The translations under genes were made by a program, and so were the position numbers. A DNA stretch of 64,000 nt from Ostrinia nubilalis (taxonomy: Eukaryota; Arthropoda; Insecta; Lepidoptera; Crambidae), in assembly GCF_963855985.1 (NCBI RefSeq), contig NC_087108.1, positions 10,186,001-10,250,000 of the forward strand, written 5' to 3'. Below are positions 45,101-57,010 of this stretch, one piece after another. The notes under the pieces were generated by a model. That model was not told where the DNA came from. It was given only the letters and a program-made list of their open reading frames with translations, and searched no databases. The stretch's first letter is position 1. Each line of letters begins with the position of its first letter.

Positions 45101-48100
45101 TTATATAAATATGAATCATATAAATATCGTAGAGCGCCTTTTTGTCTTAATAAAGGGCATATATTTTAAACATTGGTAAATGCTTTTAGTAAGTCCACTG
45201 GTTAGTGAAGTCCATTTATAAAATTATATACAATTAAGTTTGTAAGTATAGTATTGCTAGGAACATTCGGTGGGACTTTAATGCCTCTTTGAATTTACAG
45301 CGAAATATAAATTGAAGAATATGAATATAAATCCACTTTCAAGACTAAAAAATATAATAGCTTATGGAGCTACAATATTCAAAATATTTATTATAAGATT
45401 TTATTTTTTTCCTAAATATTGAGTTATGTAGGATTTTATAATAAATCGTATTAGGTAATACTAGCTTTCCGCCCGCGGCTTCGCCTGCGTGGAATTTTAT
45501 CTGTCAAAATGAAAAACCGGGATAAAAACTATCCTATGTCCTTTCCCGGGACTCAAACTATCTCTATGCAAAATGTAATCAAAATCGGTTCAGTGATTTA
45601 AGCGTGAAAGCAAGACAGACAGACAGAAAGAGTTACTTTCGCATTTATAATATTAGTATAGATTTATGTGACATTTTATAGGTCTCTTATGTTGACTGGG
45701 CAGTAGTTTCAACGAATGGTTTCAACCTAAAAGTTTATAATAAAAATAACTGAAAAAACTGTGATAATTGAAAACAAAATGTTTTACGAACATTCATACA
45801 GATACAAACTACTATTTAAAGTAAAGCTTGAGCAATAAATACGAAGTACATAAACATAATGAAATCTCATTACATACAAGCGACACTTCTAGTACGATTG
45901 TGGATGTTCTCGATTGCTTTTGACGAATTGCGAGATATCCAATATAATTTGGATATACATAATACATACAAGTTTTCTAAAATCTGATATTTAATGTATG
46001 TTAATGACACCTGTTTCTTTTAAGGTCCCGAAACAAAAATATTGACTTGTCTAGCGATGTGTGTCTGATGTTGTTAAGACGCATACATAAGTATTCTGTT
46101 CTGTTCAGGTTAGCGATATTGAAACTGAATCTAAATACACTAAAACAACATTTCGCCTTTCAAACCTTAAAGTAACGAGCACATCTTGAGTTCCAAAATA
46201 ATCGATTAAGTCTCACAATCGTAGGACAATCGACTACACCAAGAAAATTACAATATTACGTCAAAACCGGTTTATTCTCAGTGAAAAAAGCGTTTGATTT
46301 ACACCATCAAATTACTTTTCTAAGCCATCAAAGCCATTAAAGACTTTTTTCAATGAAAAGAGCGTTCGATTTACGTCATTACCTTTTGTAACGATTTCAA
46401 ACCGAGCACAATCACATCTCGCGTCCAAAAACAATCGATAAAACATCTCACAATCGCCTACGCATTCGAAAACAATCGAGCATCGCGCGCCCTAGTCTCT
46501 CACTTGTTGGCGGCCCGCATCCTGGCATACGACGTACTCGGTCAGCGTGACGTCAGCAGCGCCGCCCGACTCCAGCGGTATGAAGTAACTCGAGATATTG
46601 TCCCGATTCAAAATAACAAGTCTTTTGAGTAATCAAACCAGAGAAGACGATATAAATCGATCATACTCGACGAAAGAAAAATCGAATAACAATATCGAAC
46701 GAATTGTCAAATAAGACTCTGACTTAGCAAATGTTTGCTAATACAACCTGACACGCAAACATTTTTGTGGTATACACCAAAAGAGGTCATTTTCTGTGAA
46801 AAGAGCGAGCAATTTACGGTATCGCTATCTATCAAGATCTCAAAACCGAGCACAATGACATCTCACGTCCAAAAACAATCGATAAAACATCTCACAATCG
46901 TAAAACAATCGACTACGCATCTCACATTCTAAAAACAATCGAGCATCGCGCGCCTAGTCTCTCACTTGTTGGCGGCCCGCGTCCTGGCACACGACGTACT
47001 CCGTCAGCGTGACGTCAGCAGCGCCGCCCGACTCGAGCGGGATCGGGTGGGCTCGGAAGTGTTCGAGCATGTCGTGAACGTTCGGGAACCAGAGGTGCTG
47101 GACCCGACACTGGCCCGAGTCGCTGAGCGTCATGCGAAGGTGCTTCGCGCGGCCCTGGAAATAAAAGGGTTCAAGTTAGAAAGAATGAAAACACTTTATT
47201 GACACATTCGGTCATAGATGCGGATTGCGGGAGGACTCTTTTAATGTGAAAAATAAAGCTTTTGCCCTACACTCCGCATGCTAGCCAAACGGGTTGGGGA
47301 GGCCTGATGTTCGTATTTCTCTCTTAGTGGCTTCACGGCATCCATGGGAAGTGTAGAGGTGTTCCTATTCTTGGAACTGGAGGACTTTAGGATCACCAGA
47401 CATGGAGCTGTCGTCACCGCTCGCGCCAGCGTGCCGTGGAACTAAGCCACGAGGCTAGGACAAGAGAGGACCGAGGACATAGCATATGGAGGATACTACC
47501 TACCCTGATCAGACGGGTTGACGAGGCTTATGCTGGTTGCTGGTCTGGTGATCCTTGACTTCGAGCTACTCTTATGTTCTCCTTATCCAGGGAAGGCGCT
47601 GGAAGCAGGTCGCTACCAAGCGGCCAATCTGGAAATCATTGGGGGAGGCCTATGTTCAGCAGTGAACGTCCTGTGGCTGCAACGATGTTGATGATGATCG
47701 CTGGCATTAGTCCCGCTGTCTACGGAAACACACTTAGAAGTTGAAGGTCCCAGCGTACGCCTGTTCTGTGGGAAAGGTGACAACAGTCCCGTTAAACCTA
47801 TGGACTCACCTGGAAATTGAAGGTGAGCACGTATTCCCCTCGGCGCGTCTCGCTCTGGCGCACCAGGTAGCTTTGAGCTCCTCCTTATGTTATGCTTATC
47901 CTAGCTACACAGGAGGTACAGCAGTGAGAAAGAGATGACACTAACAGCAGTCCCTATGTCTACGGAAACCCACCTGGAAATTAAAGGTGAGCACATATTC
48001 CCCTCGGCGCGTCTCGCTCTGGCGCACCAGGTAGCTTTGAGCTCCTCCTTATGTTATGCTTATCCTAGCTACACAGGAGGTACAGCAGTGAGAAAGAGAT

Positions 48101-51100
48101 GACACTAACAGCAGTCCCTATGTCTACGGAAACCCACCTGGAAATTAAAGGTGAGCACATATTCCCCTCGGCGCGTCTCGCTCTGGTGCACCAGGTAGCT
48201 TCCAGCTCCTCCTTATGTTATTCTTATCCTAGCTACACAGGAGGTACAGCAGTGAGAAAGAGATGACACTAACAGCAGTCCCTGTCTATGGAAACCCACC
48301 TGGAAGTTGAAGGTGAGCACATTATTCTCCTCGGCGCGTCTCGCTCTGGCGCACCAGGTAGCAGTCGTGCGCCGCGAGGCAGCGTGCCGGGACCAGCCCG
48401 AGCCGGGACAGGGACCGGGACGAGACACGTGGAGGACACTCCCTACCCTGGCCAGATGAGTTGGGGAGACCTAGGATTTAGCCTACATTCCCTTTGAAGT
48501 CTATGCGAGGAGGCTTATGCTGGTTGCTAATCTGGTGATCTTTAACTTCGAACTACTCCTATGTTCTTCTTATCCAGGTTACAAAGGATTCACAGCGGTG
48601 GGATCGAGCGGTGAGCTATGCTCGGTGTTCCTTTACGAGAGTGAATCAAAAATGACGCTGATGAAAGAAGTTGAAATGGCTACGGGCAGGGCATAGCACG
48701 CAGAACTGACGGCCGATAGGCCGGAAGGTTCTGGAGTGCAACGTAGTCCACCTGGAAGGTGAACAGATAACCTCCTAAAGGTTGCTGGAAGGCGCTGGAA
48801 GCAGGCCGCTACCAAGCGGCCAATCTGGAAATCATTGGGGAAGGCTTATCTAATCCAGCAGTGGACGTCTTATGACTGAAATGATGATGATGATGAGCAC
48901 TGACAATGGCCCCGCTGTCTAAAGAAACACACTTGGAAGTTGACGGTCAGCACATACTCCATCCAATGTACACCTGTTCTGTGGGAACGGTCAGAATAGC
49001 ATCGCTATGCCTACAAACTTACTTGGAAGTTGAAAGTAAGCACATATTCTCCTCGGCGCGTCTCGCTCTGGCGCACCAGGTAGCAGCCGTGCGCCGCCGC
49101 ACCACCGGCTAGCACGCACGCCGCCGCCGCCGCGCGCGCCAGCGTGCCGTGGAACCACGGCCATTCCGCTAGCGATACGCGGGAGGATTCGCACGCCTCT
49201 TCTGCTATTGAACCTGGGAGATATGATTTACAATATAAGATTCAACAGCATATGAATATCTAAAATAAAGAAATTTTAGTAAGGTGGTCAATGCAATAAC
49301 TGTTAGCATTTATTTAAAACTTTATTTTAACTCCAGCACAGATTCAAGACTGAAATTGACATTTAACTATTGTTGTTAAACATCATCCTGTCCACCGTAT
49401 CTCTCTAAAGTTTAGAGTCTAAACACTCGACATTGGCAAAACCAGTGTGCTTCAAATTCCCACCATTGAAGCTATTAGACAGAATAATAATAATCATCAG
49501 ACCATTAAAAGCTAGTCCAGATGACACAGATTTCCTCGTATCTTTCAAATCGCATCATATACAGACTATCCAGAGGGATTCTGTCCACATACAGGCACGT
49601 GTTTGTCTATAAGCACTCGAGTTAAAACGCGTAGCTCTAGGTCTCTACTGCAGGGCCTACCCTAGCTAGGGTAAATTAAAGAAGGTTGTGCGGAGGATGG
49701 TTGCCTAGGATGTTCACACATCTTTCCCTTAGTGGAATCATCAGCAGGTTTGTTGCCCATATAAAAAAGCAGTATCTTAACATGATATGAAGTCTAGAAT
49801 AGGTCTAAGATTAAAAAAAAATTGATGGGCAACATTGCCTACATACAAGACAGACACAAAACCATACCATCTTGGCTAATTTAAGCAGGGCTCTTATTAA
49901 ACACATACCTAATTCAGCCTCTTCCGGGGTATCCGTGGCAAGGTCAGTGTTACTAGTGCTAGGAGGCAGGTCCCTCCGAGGCGGAAGGTCTGGTGGCGCC
50001 GGCTCAGGCAAGCCGGGTAGCGCATCGGGCGGTGGTTGTGTGGTCGGCGGAGATCGCATACAGTATTTGATCGTGGCCAGCCAGGATTTCATATCGTCTA
50101 CGTCTGCCGCCTCTATTACATATTCCATATTGTTGTCTGCCTGGAAATAATACAAGATGGTACAATTAATAATTATAATCAGTAAGTATTATGATTTAGG
50201 TATTAGTGTCAATTCAAGGGCTAGTAAGTACTATACTTCAATACCTCAGGCGACCACTGATAATATTATGATTTTTAAAAATACCATGTTTTATGCTTTT
50301 CCTCAACTAATTAACAAAGCACAAAATTAATAGATTTAAAGGGAAGTCTTTACTCGTAAATAAGTTAATATCCTAATCAATTTTAACTTTTTTTTGGACT
50401 AGTCCTTTAATAAACAAGATTTTAAAAAACATAACCCTCCTTTTGGCGCAGTCGGGTAAAAACTTACAGCTGTGTAGGTTATTTTAAGTGTATGTAACTA
50501 TACTAGGTAGTTGTCTCAAAATATCCATGCCTAATAGTATTTTGAGATGTAATATAACAATTTCCTACAAGGAAGGAAATCATAATAGTTTTAACCTATT
50601 ATACTATAGCTTATTGCATAAATAAAAGAAATGAATTATCACTCATGCATGATTACACATACCATTTAATTAAATTAGCTACAAACCTTTAATACAAAAG
50701 TATTTTCATGGTCAGGCATTTCTAAAGCAGTGGTCTCTCTCGCTTCTGATATTAAAAAGCAAAAAACACCACTGCGAGGTTTCTGTGCCTTCGGCGGGGA
50801 ATAGAACTCCAGCATATACCCTCCAACAGTCTTCACAAGTGCCAGTCTACATCTCTCCCATTTCTGAGGACCTCCAGGCTGCTCTAAGCTTTCCGGGGTC
50901 AAATAATTAACCAGACCTTCTTTCCTACACTCTACTACTATCTTAGCTAGTTTAGTCTTATTGTGTTTATTCAAATTCGACGACAGTTCCACTTCATCCG
51001 AATGTTGTTTAAATAAACCCTTACCGCGTCGCAATTTGAAAGATAACCTGCGAAAGAATGGCTTGTGTTGCGTTTTAGGAGAATCCGTGTCCTCTGAGTA

Positions 51101-51367
51101 GTCACTCTCATCGTGGCCTGTGTGAGTGCCGTTCGGGACTTTATTTAGCGTTTTTAACTTCACTAACTCAAATTCGAACTGATCGGAGAAGCAGTCGCAG
51201 AATCTTTTCACTAACTCCTTGTTTGTGACTTGAGGCCGTTGGGGGTCATTGCCGCTGGTGTGTATGTACTGCAGCCAGGTCTTGGCGAAGTCCTGAGCGG
51301 CCGCTTTGGCCTGACGCTCGCAAAACTCGGCCCAGCCTTCGGGCTCGCCGTCCGACGGCCCCGCCAT
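42103..51367 (-). CDS. Lnk: SH2B-family adaptor (Lnk / SH2B)
   Basis: Five coding exons on the minus strand: 51367-50687, 50140-49909, 49213-49023, 47154-46966 and 42222-42103, with GT-AG borders and matching phases, giving 470 residues. Residues 10-75 are the Phe-ZIP dimerisation segment ([20 protein letters not shown]...FELVKLKTL), then a basic stretch ([16 protein letters not shown]). A PH domain covers about 138-258, and a proline-rich linker leads to the SH2 domain (324-425) with WPWFHGTL, the phosphotyrosine-binding Arg 352 in YLVRQSE, and [17 protein letters not shown]. The C-terminus [10 protein letters not shown] carries Tyr 467, matching the Cbl-binding tail of vertebrate APS/SH2B, and proves the last exon. 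Insect Lnk acts in insulin-receptor signalling at the membrane. An earlier in-frame start (51436) is possible, but an acceptor-like ACCGTCAG near 51400 favours 51367. Introns 3 and 4 carry partial copies of the SH2 exons. Confidence 0.92.
44131..44270. mobile_element. MITE with CCGTATTCACAAAC ends, copy 2
   Basis: Inverted-orientation copy of 21801-21940: ends CCGTAGTCACAAAC and GTTTGTGAATACGG, with the interior GAACCAATCACAGAGCTCTA and CTGCTTCACTTAAGCAAGCA. Confidence 0.7.
44931..45079. mobile_element. MITE with GCGTTCCTA inverted ends
   Basis: GCGTTCCTAGCGTA at the left and GCGCTATCTTAGGAACGC at the right are imperfect inverted repeats. The interior holds repeated GCGTAACGTCA/GTGGCG motifs: TAGCGTTACGTCACGAGACA and TAGCGTAGCGTCAGGTGGCG are tandem-like units. 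Confidence 0.6.
45461..45662 (+). mobile_element. CTTTCCGCCCGCGG repeat, copy C
   Basis: CTAGCTTTCCGCCCGCGGCT, AAACCGGGATAAAAACTATC and TCAAAATCGGTTCAGTGATT, ending in three GACA units and TTACTTTCGCATTTATAATA. Shorter than copies A and B (the CACAGAAAAAC block is reduced). Confidence 0.7.
46491..46577 (-). pseudogene. Partial duplicate of Lnk SH2 exon 4 (3' half plus donor)
   Basis: On the minus strand this reads [20 protein letters not shown] and AGRQQ followed by GTGAGAGAC, the same as the end of the true exon 4 (46966-47054) with a few silent or conservative changes (for example CAGCGGTATG upstream). The 5' half of the exon and any acceptor are missing. The flanking CAAAAACAATCGATAAAACA blocks are also duplicated (46418 and 46868), so the unit is a tandem duplication of about 470 bp. 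Confidence 0.75.
47155..47808. other. Lnk intron 3, left part: retroelement fragments
   Basis: Contains CCTACACTCCGCATGCTAGC with AAACGGGTTGGGGAGGCC (shared with 8095-8145 and 48435-48480) and an (ATG)n-tailed fragment at 47585-47700 (GGAAGCAGGTCGCTACCAAG, GGCCTATGTTCAGCAGTGAA). Confidence 0.5.
47809..48376 (-). pseudogene. Four tandem partial copies of Lnk SH2 exon 3 (3' part plus donor)
   Basis: Minus-strand copies of the exon end [20 protein letters not shown] occur at about 47809-47871, 47974-48035, 48137-48199 and 48299-48376, roughly 163 bp apart; the true exon is 49023-49213. Copies 1-3 keep the frame and the CCAG|GT junction but have only the last 60 nt or so. The fourth is longer and has an extra base (CACATTATTC against CACATATTC), which breaks the frame. 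The spacer (CCTCCTTATGTTATGCTTAT, AGCTACACAGGAGGTACAGC) is repeated too. None has a convincing acceptor. Confidence 0.75.
48785..48897 (+). mobile_element. (ATG)n-tailed retroelement 3' end in Lnk intron 3
   Basis: GGAAGGCGCTGGAAGCAGGC, CGCTACCAAGCGGCCAATCT, GGAAATCATTGGGGAAGGCT and GTGGACGTCTTATGACTGAA, followed by ATGATGATGATGATGA. Same family as 6150-6262 and 47585-47700. Confidence 0.6.
49214..49908. other. Lnk intron 2, nothing recognised
   Basis: Mixed-composition intron without repeats or extra exons that I could identify. Confidence 0.4.
50141..50686. other. Lnk intron 1
   Basis: AT-rich. Contains ATAACCCTCCTTTTGGCGCA (50431-50450), a dispersed scrap related to one near 18950 on the other strand. 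Confidence 0.4.
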
Positions 51368-52212
51368 GGCGAGTAGCCTTCTTAGGAGCTCCACTTGGGA
51401 AGCTGACGGTACATACGTAAAACAAAACAATAACAACGCACTAACACACCAAATAACGCTACAATAGCGTTCACATTACAAATTTTCAATCAAAATAAAA
51501 TTCACGATGCTCCTCACGGTTTTCTCGCAAAAACAAGTTTTGTTGCCATATTACAAAAAAGTAGACACAAACAAGTTCAAACAACCATAAATCTTGTTCA
51601 AAAATTTAATCAAACACCAATATTTGTTTGATAAAAACAAATAGATTAATTTTGACTACTTATTAATGCATTCCTGTGTTTAATTGAATTATATGAATCA
51701 AAACCACTCAAACAATATTTTGAACATTTTAATTAAAATGGCAACTTTTTTTTAACTAGGTCGTTCTGTTCTACGGAGGTTGAAGAAAATTTGTTTTTTA
51801 TAAAATACATTTTCTTAACTTCAAAACTTAATTACAACAATTTTCTTAAATAAAATTATGTCTTAATTAAATGCGTAAATTAATGACGTAAATCGAATCC
51901 CGAATCCACGAAAAGCTTATTTAACGACATCTCTTGCCAATTTAAAAAAGCAATGTGGAAATTCAAAAACGCCATTTCAGTTTTGATAGTATAGCTATAG
52001 ATGGCGCTTTTAAGACTTTTGCTTTTGCCAAATAATGGAGAGAACAGTGATGGCGAGTGCCCATTTACCTTTAAAATCTATGTAATCGTCTTGATAACCA
52101 TTGTCTGTAGATACTTATTAGCTTGTTTCGATTTGTTTCATATTTTCATTTTAAGTGACGCGCCGCTCGCGCTCTATGTCGGAAAATTACTTTCCGGCAT
52201 TAGAGCATAGAG
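51368..52212. promoter_or_regulatory. Upstream region of Lnk
   Basis: Just upstream of the Lnk start an acceptor-like ACCGTCAG near 51405 suggests that an untranslated 5' exon lies further right. The remainder is AT-rich and no promoter element is clear. GCATAGAG at 52205-52212 is a hAT target duplication. Confidence 0.35.
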
Positions 52213-52447
52213 CAGTGGTTCCCAAACTTATTTAGTCTACTGCCCACTTTGAGAATAAATTATTTTTAGCGCCCCTCATTTTTGTAGTCAAGAGTCGAGC
52301 TTAGTCGGTGTCTAAGATACCTCCTAATAGATGACGCCTCGCAAGCCTCTACACAACGTCCCGATTTTTTTTCTGGGTCTCTTACCGCCCCCCTTTAGGC
52401 CTGCAGCGCCCACAAGGGGGCGTTATCGCCCACTTTGGGAAAGACTG
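52213..52447. mobile_element. hAT-like MITE (CAGTGGTTCCCAAAC ends)
   Basis: CAGTGGTTCCCAAACTT at the left and ACTTTGGGAAAGACTG at the right are imperfect inverted repeats of the classic hAT type. An exact 8-bp duplication GCATAGAG lies on both sides (52205-52212 and 52448-52455). The interior has GCGCCC motifs in both halves. Confidence 0.88.
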
Positions 52448-52455
52448 GCATAGAG

Positions 52456-54632
52456 CATAAACACGGCGAGTCCCGTGTTTGGTTCCTGATTTTAGTTTTT
52501 CTTGAATCATAGTTTCGTTATCATTTACTTAGTTATAGGAATAGTATAGTAAGTAGGTCTGTAGTACTTAAATTAATTTGAATAGGTACTATAAAACGTA
52601 AACTTCACGACTGCAAACTATATAAATCGTCTCCTTTTTGTAATTGTTCCACTGTTGAAGTCAGTTATGAATACATAGTCTGCCCCTTCATACTTATGAG
52701 AGTGTGAATTTATTTGATTAAAATACATCGTTAGATCTCCAATAAAATTGATGCTCTACCTTGTACTTTGTCGTACTTCATTCGCTCGTTCCATTAATAG
52801 GGTAAATACCCCCTTTGTGGTCGCTGTACCTTTTCTGGCCACTTAAGGTTCATTTACTGTCAAAAATACTCAAAATTAAAATGATTTCGCTTTTCTTACA
52901 TTTACTTATAGGAAAATGGCTAAAACCGGCCTAAGTACTTCTGCCCTACCTACGCACCTTTAAGTTCTTTGTAATAGAGTCCCAGTCCCAGATGAGTAAG
53001 AAAGCCAACTATAATGAGTGGTAAACTCTAGCGAACATAAACAGCGTAACAAACATCCTACCCTACCACATTCCCGTCAACACTCGAAACAGTTCTCACG
53101 TAAACTGTAGCCCCATAACTCACACACCTTCCAAAGGGTCCAAACATCTCAAGAACATTACAACAAGAATAGTTCCATCCCAAAATACCCAAGGACCACT
53201 TACATGCGTCATCACCACCACATCTTCACATAAAGCGCGTCTAGATCGTAAACTACGCGGGCTCTTGTGTCAAATTTCCAATAATCTTATTTTGGCGCGC
53301 ATCAGACGGTCCGATGACAGATAAATGGGAGCCATCTTGCGAACGACGCGCAGCGCGGCCGTTCACCTGAACCGTGTCGATGGTTTTATGACACTATATT
53401 TGCGATGATAAAAATAATGGTGGATGGATCTACCTTGACCAAGAGACACAATCAGATGTTTGATTTTAAGATAGAATAGCGAATGGAAGCTTTTGTGTGC
53501 TTAAAAAGTTTCAAAGTGCGGGTAGTCTTCTTACCTTTATCATGAGAACTGACGACAGTTATTTCAAACTTTCATGAATGTGATAGCTTAAGATAGAGAT
53601 TTTAAATCATGGCAAAGTTGTTATGCAGATGAGAAAACATAGCTGCTAGGTTACTTTTTTGTCAAGAGACTAAAAATCCTGAAAAATTTTTTCGGTATTT
53701 TATTAGTTTTGGAGTTGCCTTGAGTTATAGTAGAAATAATTAGTCTACAATCGAAATAATATTATTATCTAACTTTCTTGATAAATATTTTATTTCTTTT
53801 ATTTTCTACAGTAGAGTAAGAATTATCATGAAACTTATAAATAAGAGACAAATCAAGACGTTGGGTATTTTCATGATGTTGACATGTTCATTTACCCAAA
53901 ATTTTCCATTGGACTGAAAAATACTTAACACCAATCTCAGTTTTCAGGTATTTTTCAGTCCAATGGAAAAATACCTAGAATGTAACGTCATAATGTCTCT
54001 ACCAAACTCTTTGAACGTGCGCGCGCGCGGCCATTGGTAAATACGGGCCGCACAGTAGTTTACGACTTTACGAGCATCCCAGTAAACAAAACTTTAGTGT
54101 TTGCTGTGAACGTTTCACTTGTAGGGGGACCATCATTTCATTTATTAGTAGGACGGATAATTTTAATTTTTTTCTACTTGAAGTAGGTGCCAAATGTGGT
54201 CTACAAGTACAGATACAGATTGCGGTTGGTATGCTACGAGTAAAATATGTGAAAACTGATTTGAAAAATACAGATAATGCCTAAGCTAAGTCACTACACA
54301 AATCTTATTATTCGAAAAAATCTTCAGCTCAAGTTAAATTATATTACCTACTCTTTTCTGCGTTGCCCAAAGGTTGACTGGAAAAGAATGCCTGGCATAA
54401 TGTACGAGTATTTATTTATTTAAATAAATCATTAATGCCTCAGAGTGAGTGTAAAGAAAATAATATTTTGAACGTGAACAAAGTCATAAGTTTACATTTT
54501 TAATAGCGTTCATTACGATGGTCTACAGGCCACAATTATTTCCTAAGCTTTTCAATATGTTGAAACTATGGATAATTCAGTCCCGGATTGTCCGTGTCGT
54601 AAAGAAACCGTGGTGCGCCCATTTTTTTTCAG
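52456..54632. other. Intergenic; GC-rich patches and one inverted repeat
   Basis: GC-rich patches at 53325-53385 (GCGAACGACGCGCAGCGCGG) and 54015-54065 (GTGCGCGCGCGCGGCCATTG) could be promoter parts. Around 53870-53985 ATTTTCCATTGGACTGAAAA and TTTTTCAGTCCAATGGAAAA form an inverted repeat, likely a small MITE. No exon is supported. Confidence 0.35.
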
Positions 54633-54703
54633 GCGCATCCGGCGCGCGAGTGCCCGCTGACAGACAAACGCAGGAGATGGCGCTGCTGTCGTCGCCTGCG
54701 CAC
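54633..54703 (+). CDS. Possible short exon with ATG, unidentified
   Basis: A pyrimidine-rich acceptor (CCATTTTTTTTCAG) precedes a GC-rich 71-nt stretch that ends at GTAAATAG. It contains an ATG at 54677 giving MALLSSPAH in phase 0 at the exit. Composition stands out from the AT-rich surroundings. It could be the first coding exon of a plus-strand gene continuing right, but no partner exon was found. Confidence 0.25.
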
Positions 54704-57010
54704 GTAAATAGGGGATTTTTCTCTCGGAAATGCAGCCTGTTTGGTTATTTTTTTATTTTGGTGGTCTGCGTCACTAAGTTTTATCTGTATTTTTCAAGAG
54801 GATACCGTTATACAGAATGGGAGGATGGTAATTTAGGATTTCTTTTGTAGACTTTCTGTAGATGGAGGGAAGAGAATTTTTCACTGCATTTGTTGCATTA
54901 TTAAGAAGCAGTATAATTGAAAACTAAACGAAGAGCTTTCGTAGCATTTGCTGAAATTGAGCTTTTGCCCTACTTAATTCCGTGCTATAAAACGTACCTA
55001 AAAAGGTTCCTATTTAAGAAAGTGTTTTTATGAAGTACCTACTCGTAGTTACTTAATTTATCGCTCATTAATTCGTTTCAGCCAAATTAATGACGTCCAC
55101 TGCTGGACAAAGATTTCCCCCAAGGATTTCCTTAACGACCGGTCCAGCATTGCCCGCATACAGGTATTAATTAAATAATTTTTAATTAGCAAAAACTGTA
55201 GGTAATTTGATCTTTACGTACCTAGGTATCTATTAGTCATCACTAAGAAAAAAATCCTGTAATTAATAATTCAAAATCAAAGTAATCGCCATTATTCTTT
55301 GATCTAAAGACCGGCTATTATTGTATTTAACAATGACAAATGTCTAACACAAAACGAGCCTCTAGTTCCGTTCCTTAGAATGTATTTATGTGATTAATTA
55401 AATATCTATTAACAGCTTATTTGTATTTTATTTTTCAGTAAAATTCTCTGACACTGTGTGGGATGAACTCGTCTGAGTATGCGCACCGCCCTTTGTGCTG
55501 CATCTCTGTCGCACACGTCTATTTTTAAGCAAAAGAGCGAGATGGCTTACTTTACCTCAGTCACGCCTACAGAGAAAGTTATGCGTTTCAGATTGAATGT
55601 TCCAAGAACATTTTTGTTTGTATGTTTTTTGAGAAAAATTAAATACAAATTATTCTTGTTGGTCTGGATATAATAAATATTTCCCTGGAGGCATTGTGTG
55701 GGCGGTATCGTGGAGAGATTTACATTTATTATATCAAAAGAACATGGGAACAATTTCAAAATATTGTAATTGACTCAAATATATCGTACTCTTGAAGATG
55801 TTCCATTAATAACGTTTACGAAAATTGTTTTTCTTGTATTTTAAATGTATATGTTGCTTGATATGTAAATTAGTGCCTATTTATTTCAACTTTTTATCTA
55901 GATTTAAACATTACAATAGTACATAATATTTAATTTCGTAAAATTACATAAAATTAAGGACTATTCAAGTTGACTAGTTAGATTTTAACTTTTACTTGCA
56001 CACACTCAACACTTATTCCTAATGCCCTTTAAATCCTATCTTTTGATTTATTGTATCCTTATTAATATTTTTTTTATTGTACTTCTGCTTAGCCGTTAAT
56101 AGCTACTAATTACCTACTTGTAATTGTGATTCCTTCCTCCACAAGACAGGCAATGCCTAGTGTGGAGGTCTGTCTTTTATTTTGTACTAACTACTTGATC
56201 TGGCAATAAATATATTTTCATTGTCATTTTTAATTTTCATGGAAGTTCACGGAAAGTTTTTCATAAAATAGCACCAATTACTTGCGTCTTCCATTGAAAT
56301 CAACCACCTTTATGCAGATTTTTTAAAAATTGCACAAACTCTACATTGAAATGATAACTGTAATGTTTCAATTTCAGTAAATCCAGACAGTGAAAAGATT
56401 CGATATAGATTTCAATTCGGCAAAGTCACATACATTACATAATGTAACTTCAACAGTGAAAGTAAGTAGGTACTTAGAATGCAACTTGGAATCATAAGAA
56501 GATGTGATCATGCTAGATTTATCAAAAGGCAGTACCTACACTTCATTTTCCTAGTTTACGAATGTAAATAAAAGATTATTAGAAATAAACTGTTTGAATT
56601 TACCTTCGTTCTCAAGATTATCAGGGCTACACAACAGATCTTTTTTTCTTCAAATATTGTAACTAGGTAAGTAATAGCTTTACTCACAAAGATAGCAGAA
56701 AAGCGTTGGTTGCAGGTCACTACCAACCGAGCCATGCGGAAATCATTGAGGGAGGCCTATGTTCAGCAGTGGACTTCCTGTGGCTGAAATGATGATGATG
56801 ATTATCTTTTTTTTTTGTTCGGAAAACATATGGTGAAACAATAACAGACTAATAACTACTGCTTAAGAAACTATACACCATTTACATGTTTTCGCACATG
56901 TGTAGCAATACAATTAAACAACAAAAGATATATTTATCTATAATATCGTACAAACAACAAGTACAAGTCTGACTCTACCTTATTCCACAACTGTACCCAT
57001 TTTAGACTTC
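54704..57010. other. AT-rich intergenic or intronic with retroelement fragments
   Basis: An (ATG)n-family head fragment lies at 55080-55165 (GACGTCCACTGCTGGACAAA, CGGTCCAGCATTGCCCGCAT). A tailed fragment lies at 56690-56805 (GGTTGCAGGTCACTACCAAC, GGAAATCATTGAGGGAGGCC, then GATGATGATGATT). Otherwise nothing is recognised. Confidence 0.45.

Larger units (their letters stand above)
42223..46490. other. Lnk intron 4: long AT-rich intron with repeats
   Basis: Almost 4.7 kb of AT-rich sequence up to the exon-4 donor. It contains a MITE at 44131-44270, another at 44931-45079, and a CTTTCCGCCCGCGG-type repeat at 45461-45660. If translation instead ran through the exon-4 donor it would stop at TAG 46954-46956, so an isoform ending in this intron is possible. 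No coding exon was found between 42.3 and 46.4 kb. Confidence 0.5.

Noticed and set aside
46954..46965. TAG at 46954-46956 as the main end of the Lnk protein
   Set aside because: The last codons before it (VRD) are read through a good GTGAGA donor, and a later exon supplies the family's conserved C-terminal tail. It is kept only as a possible short isoform.
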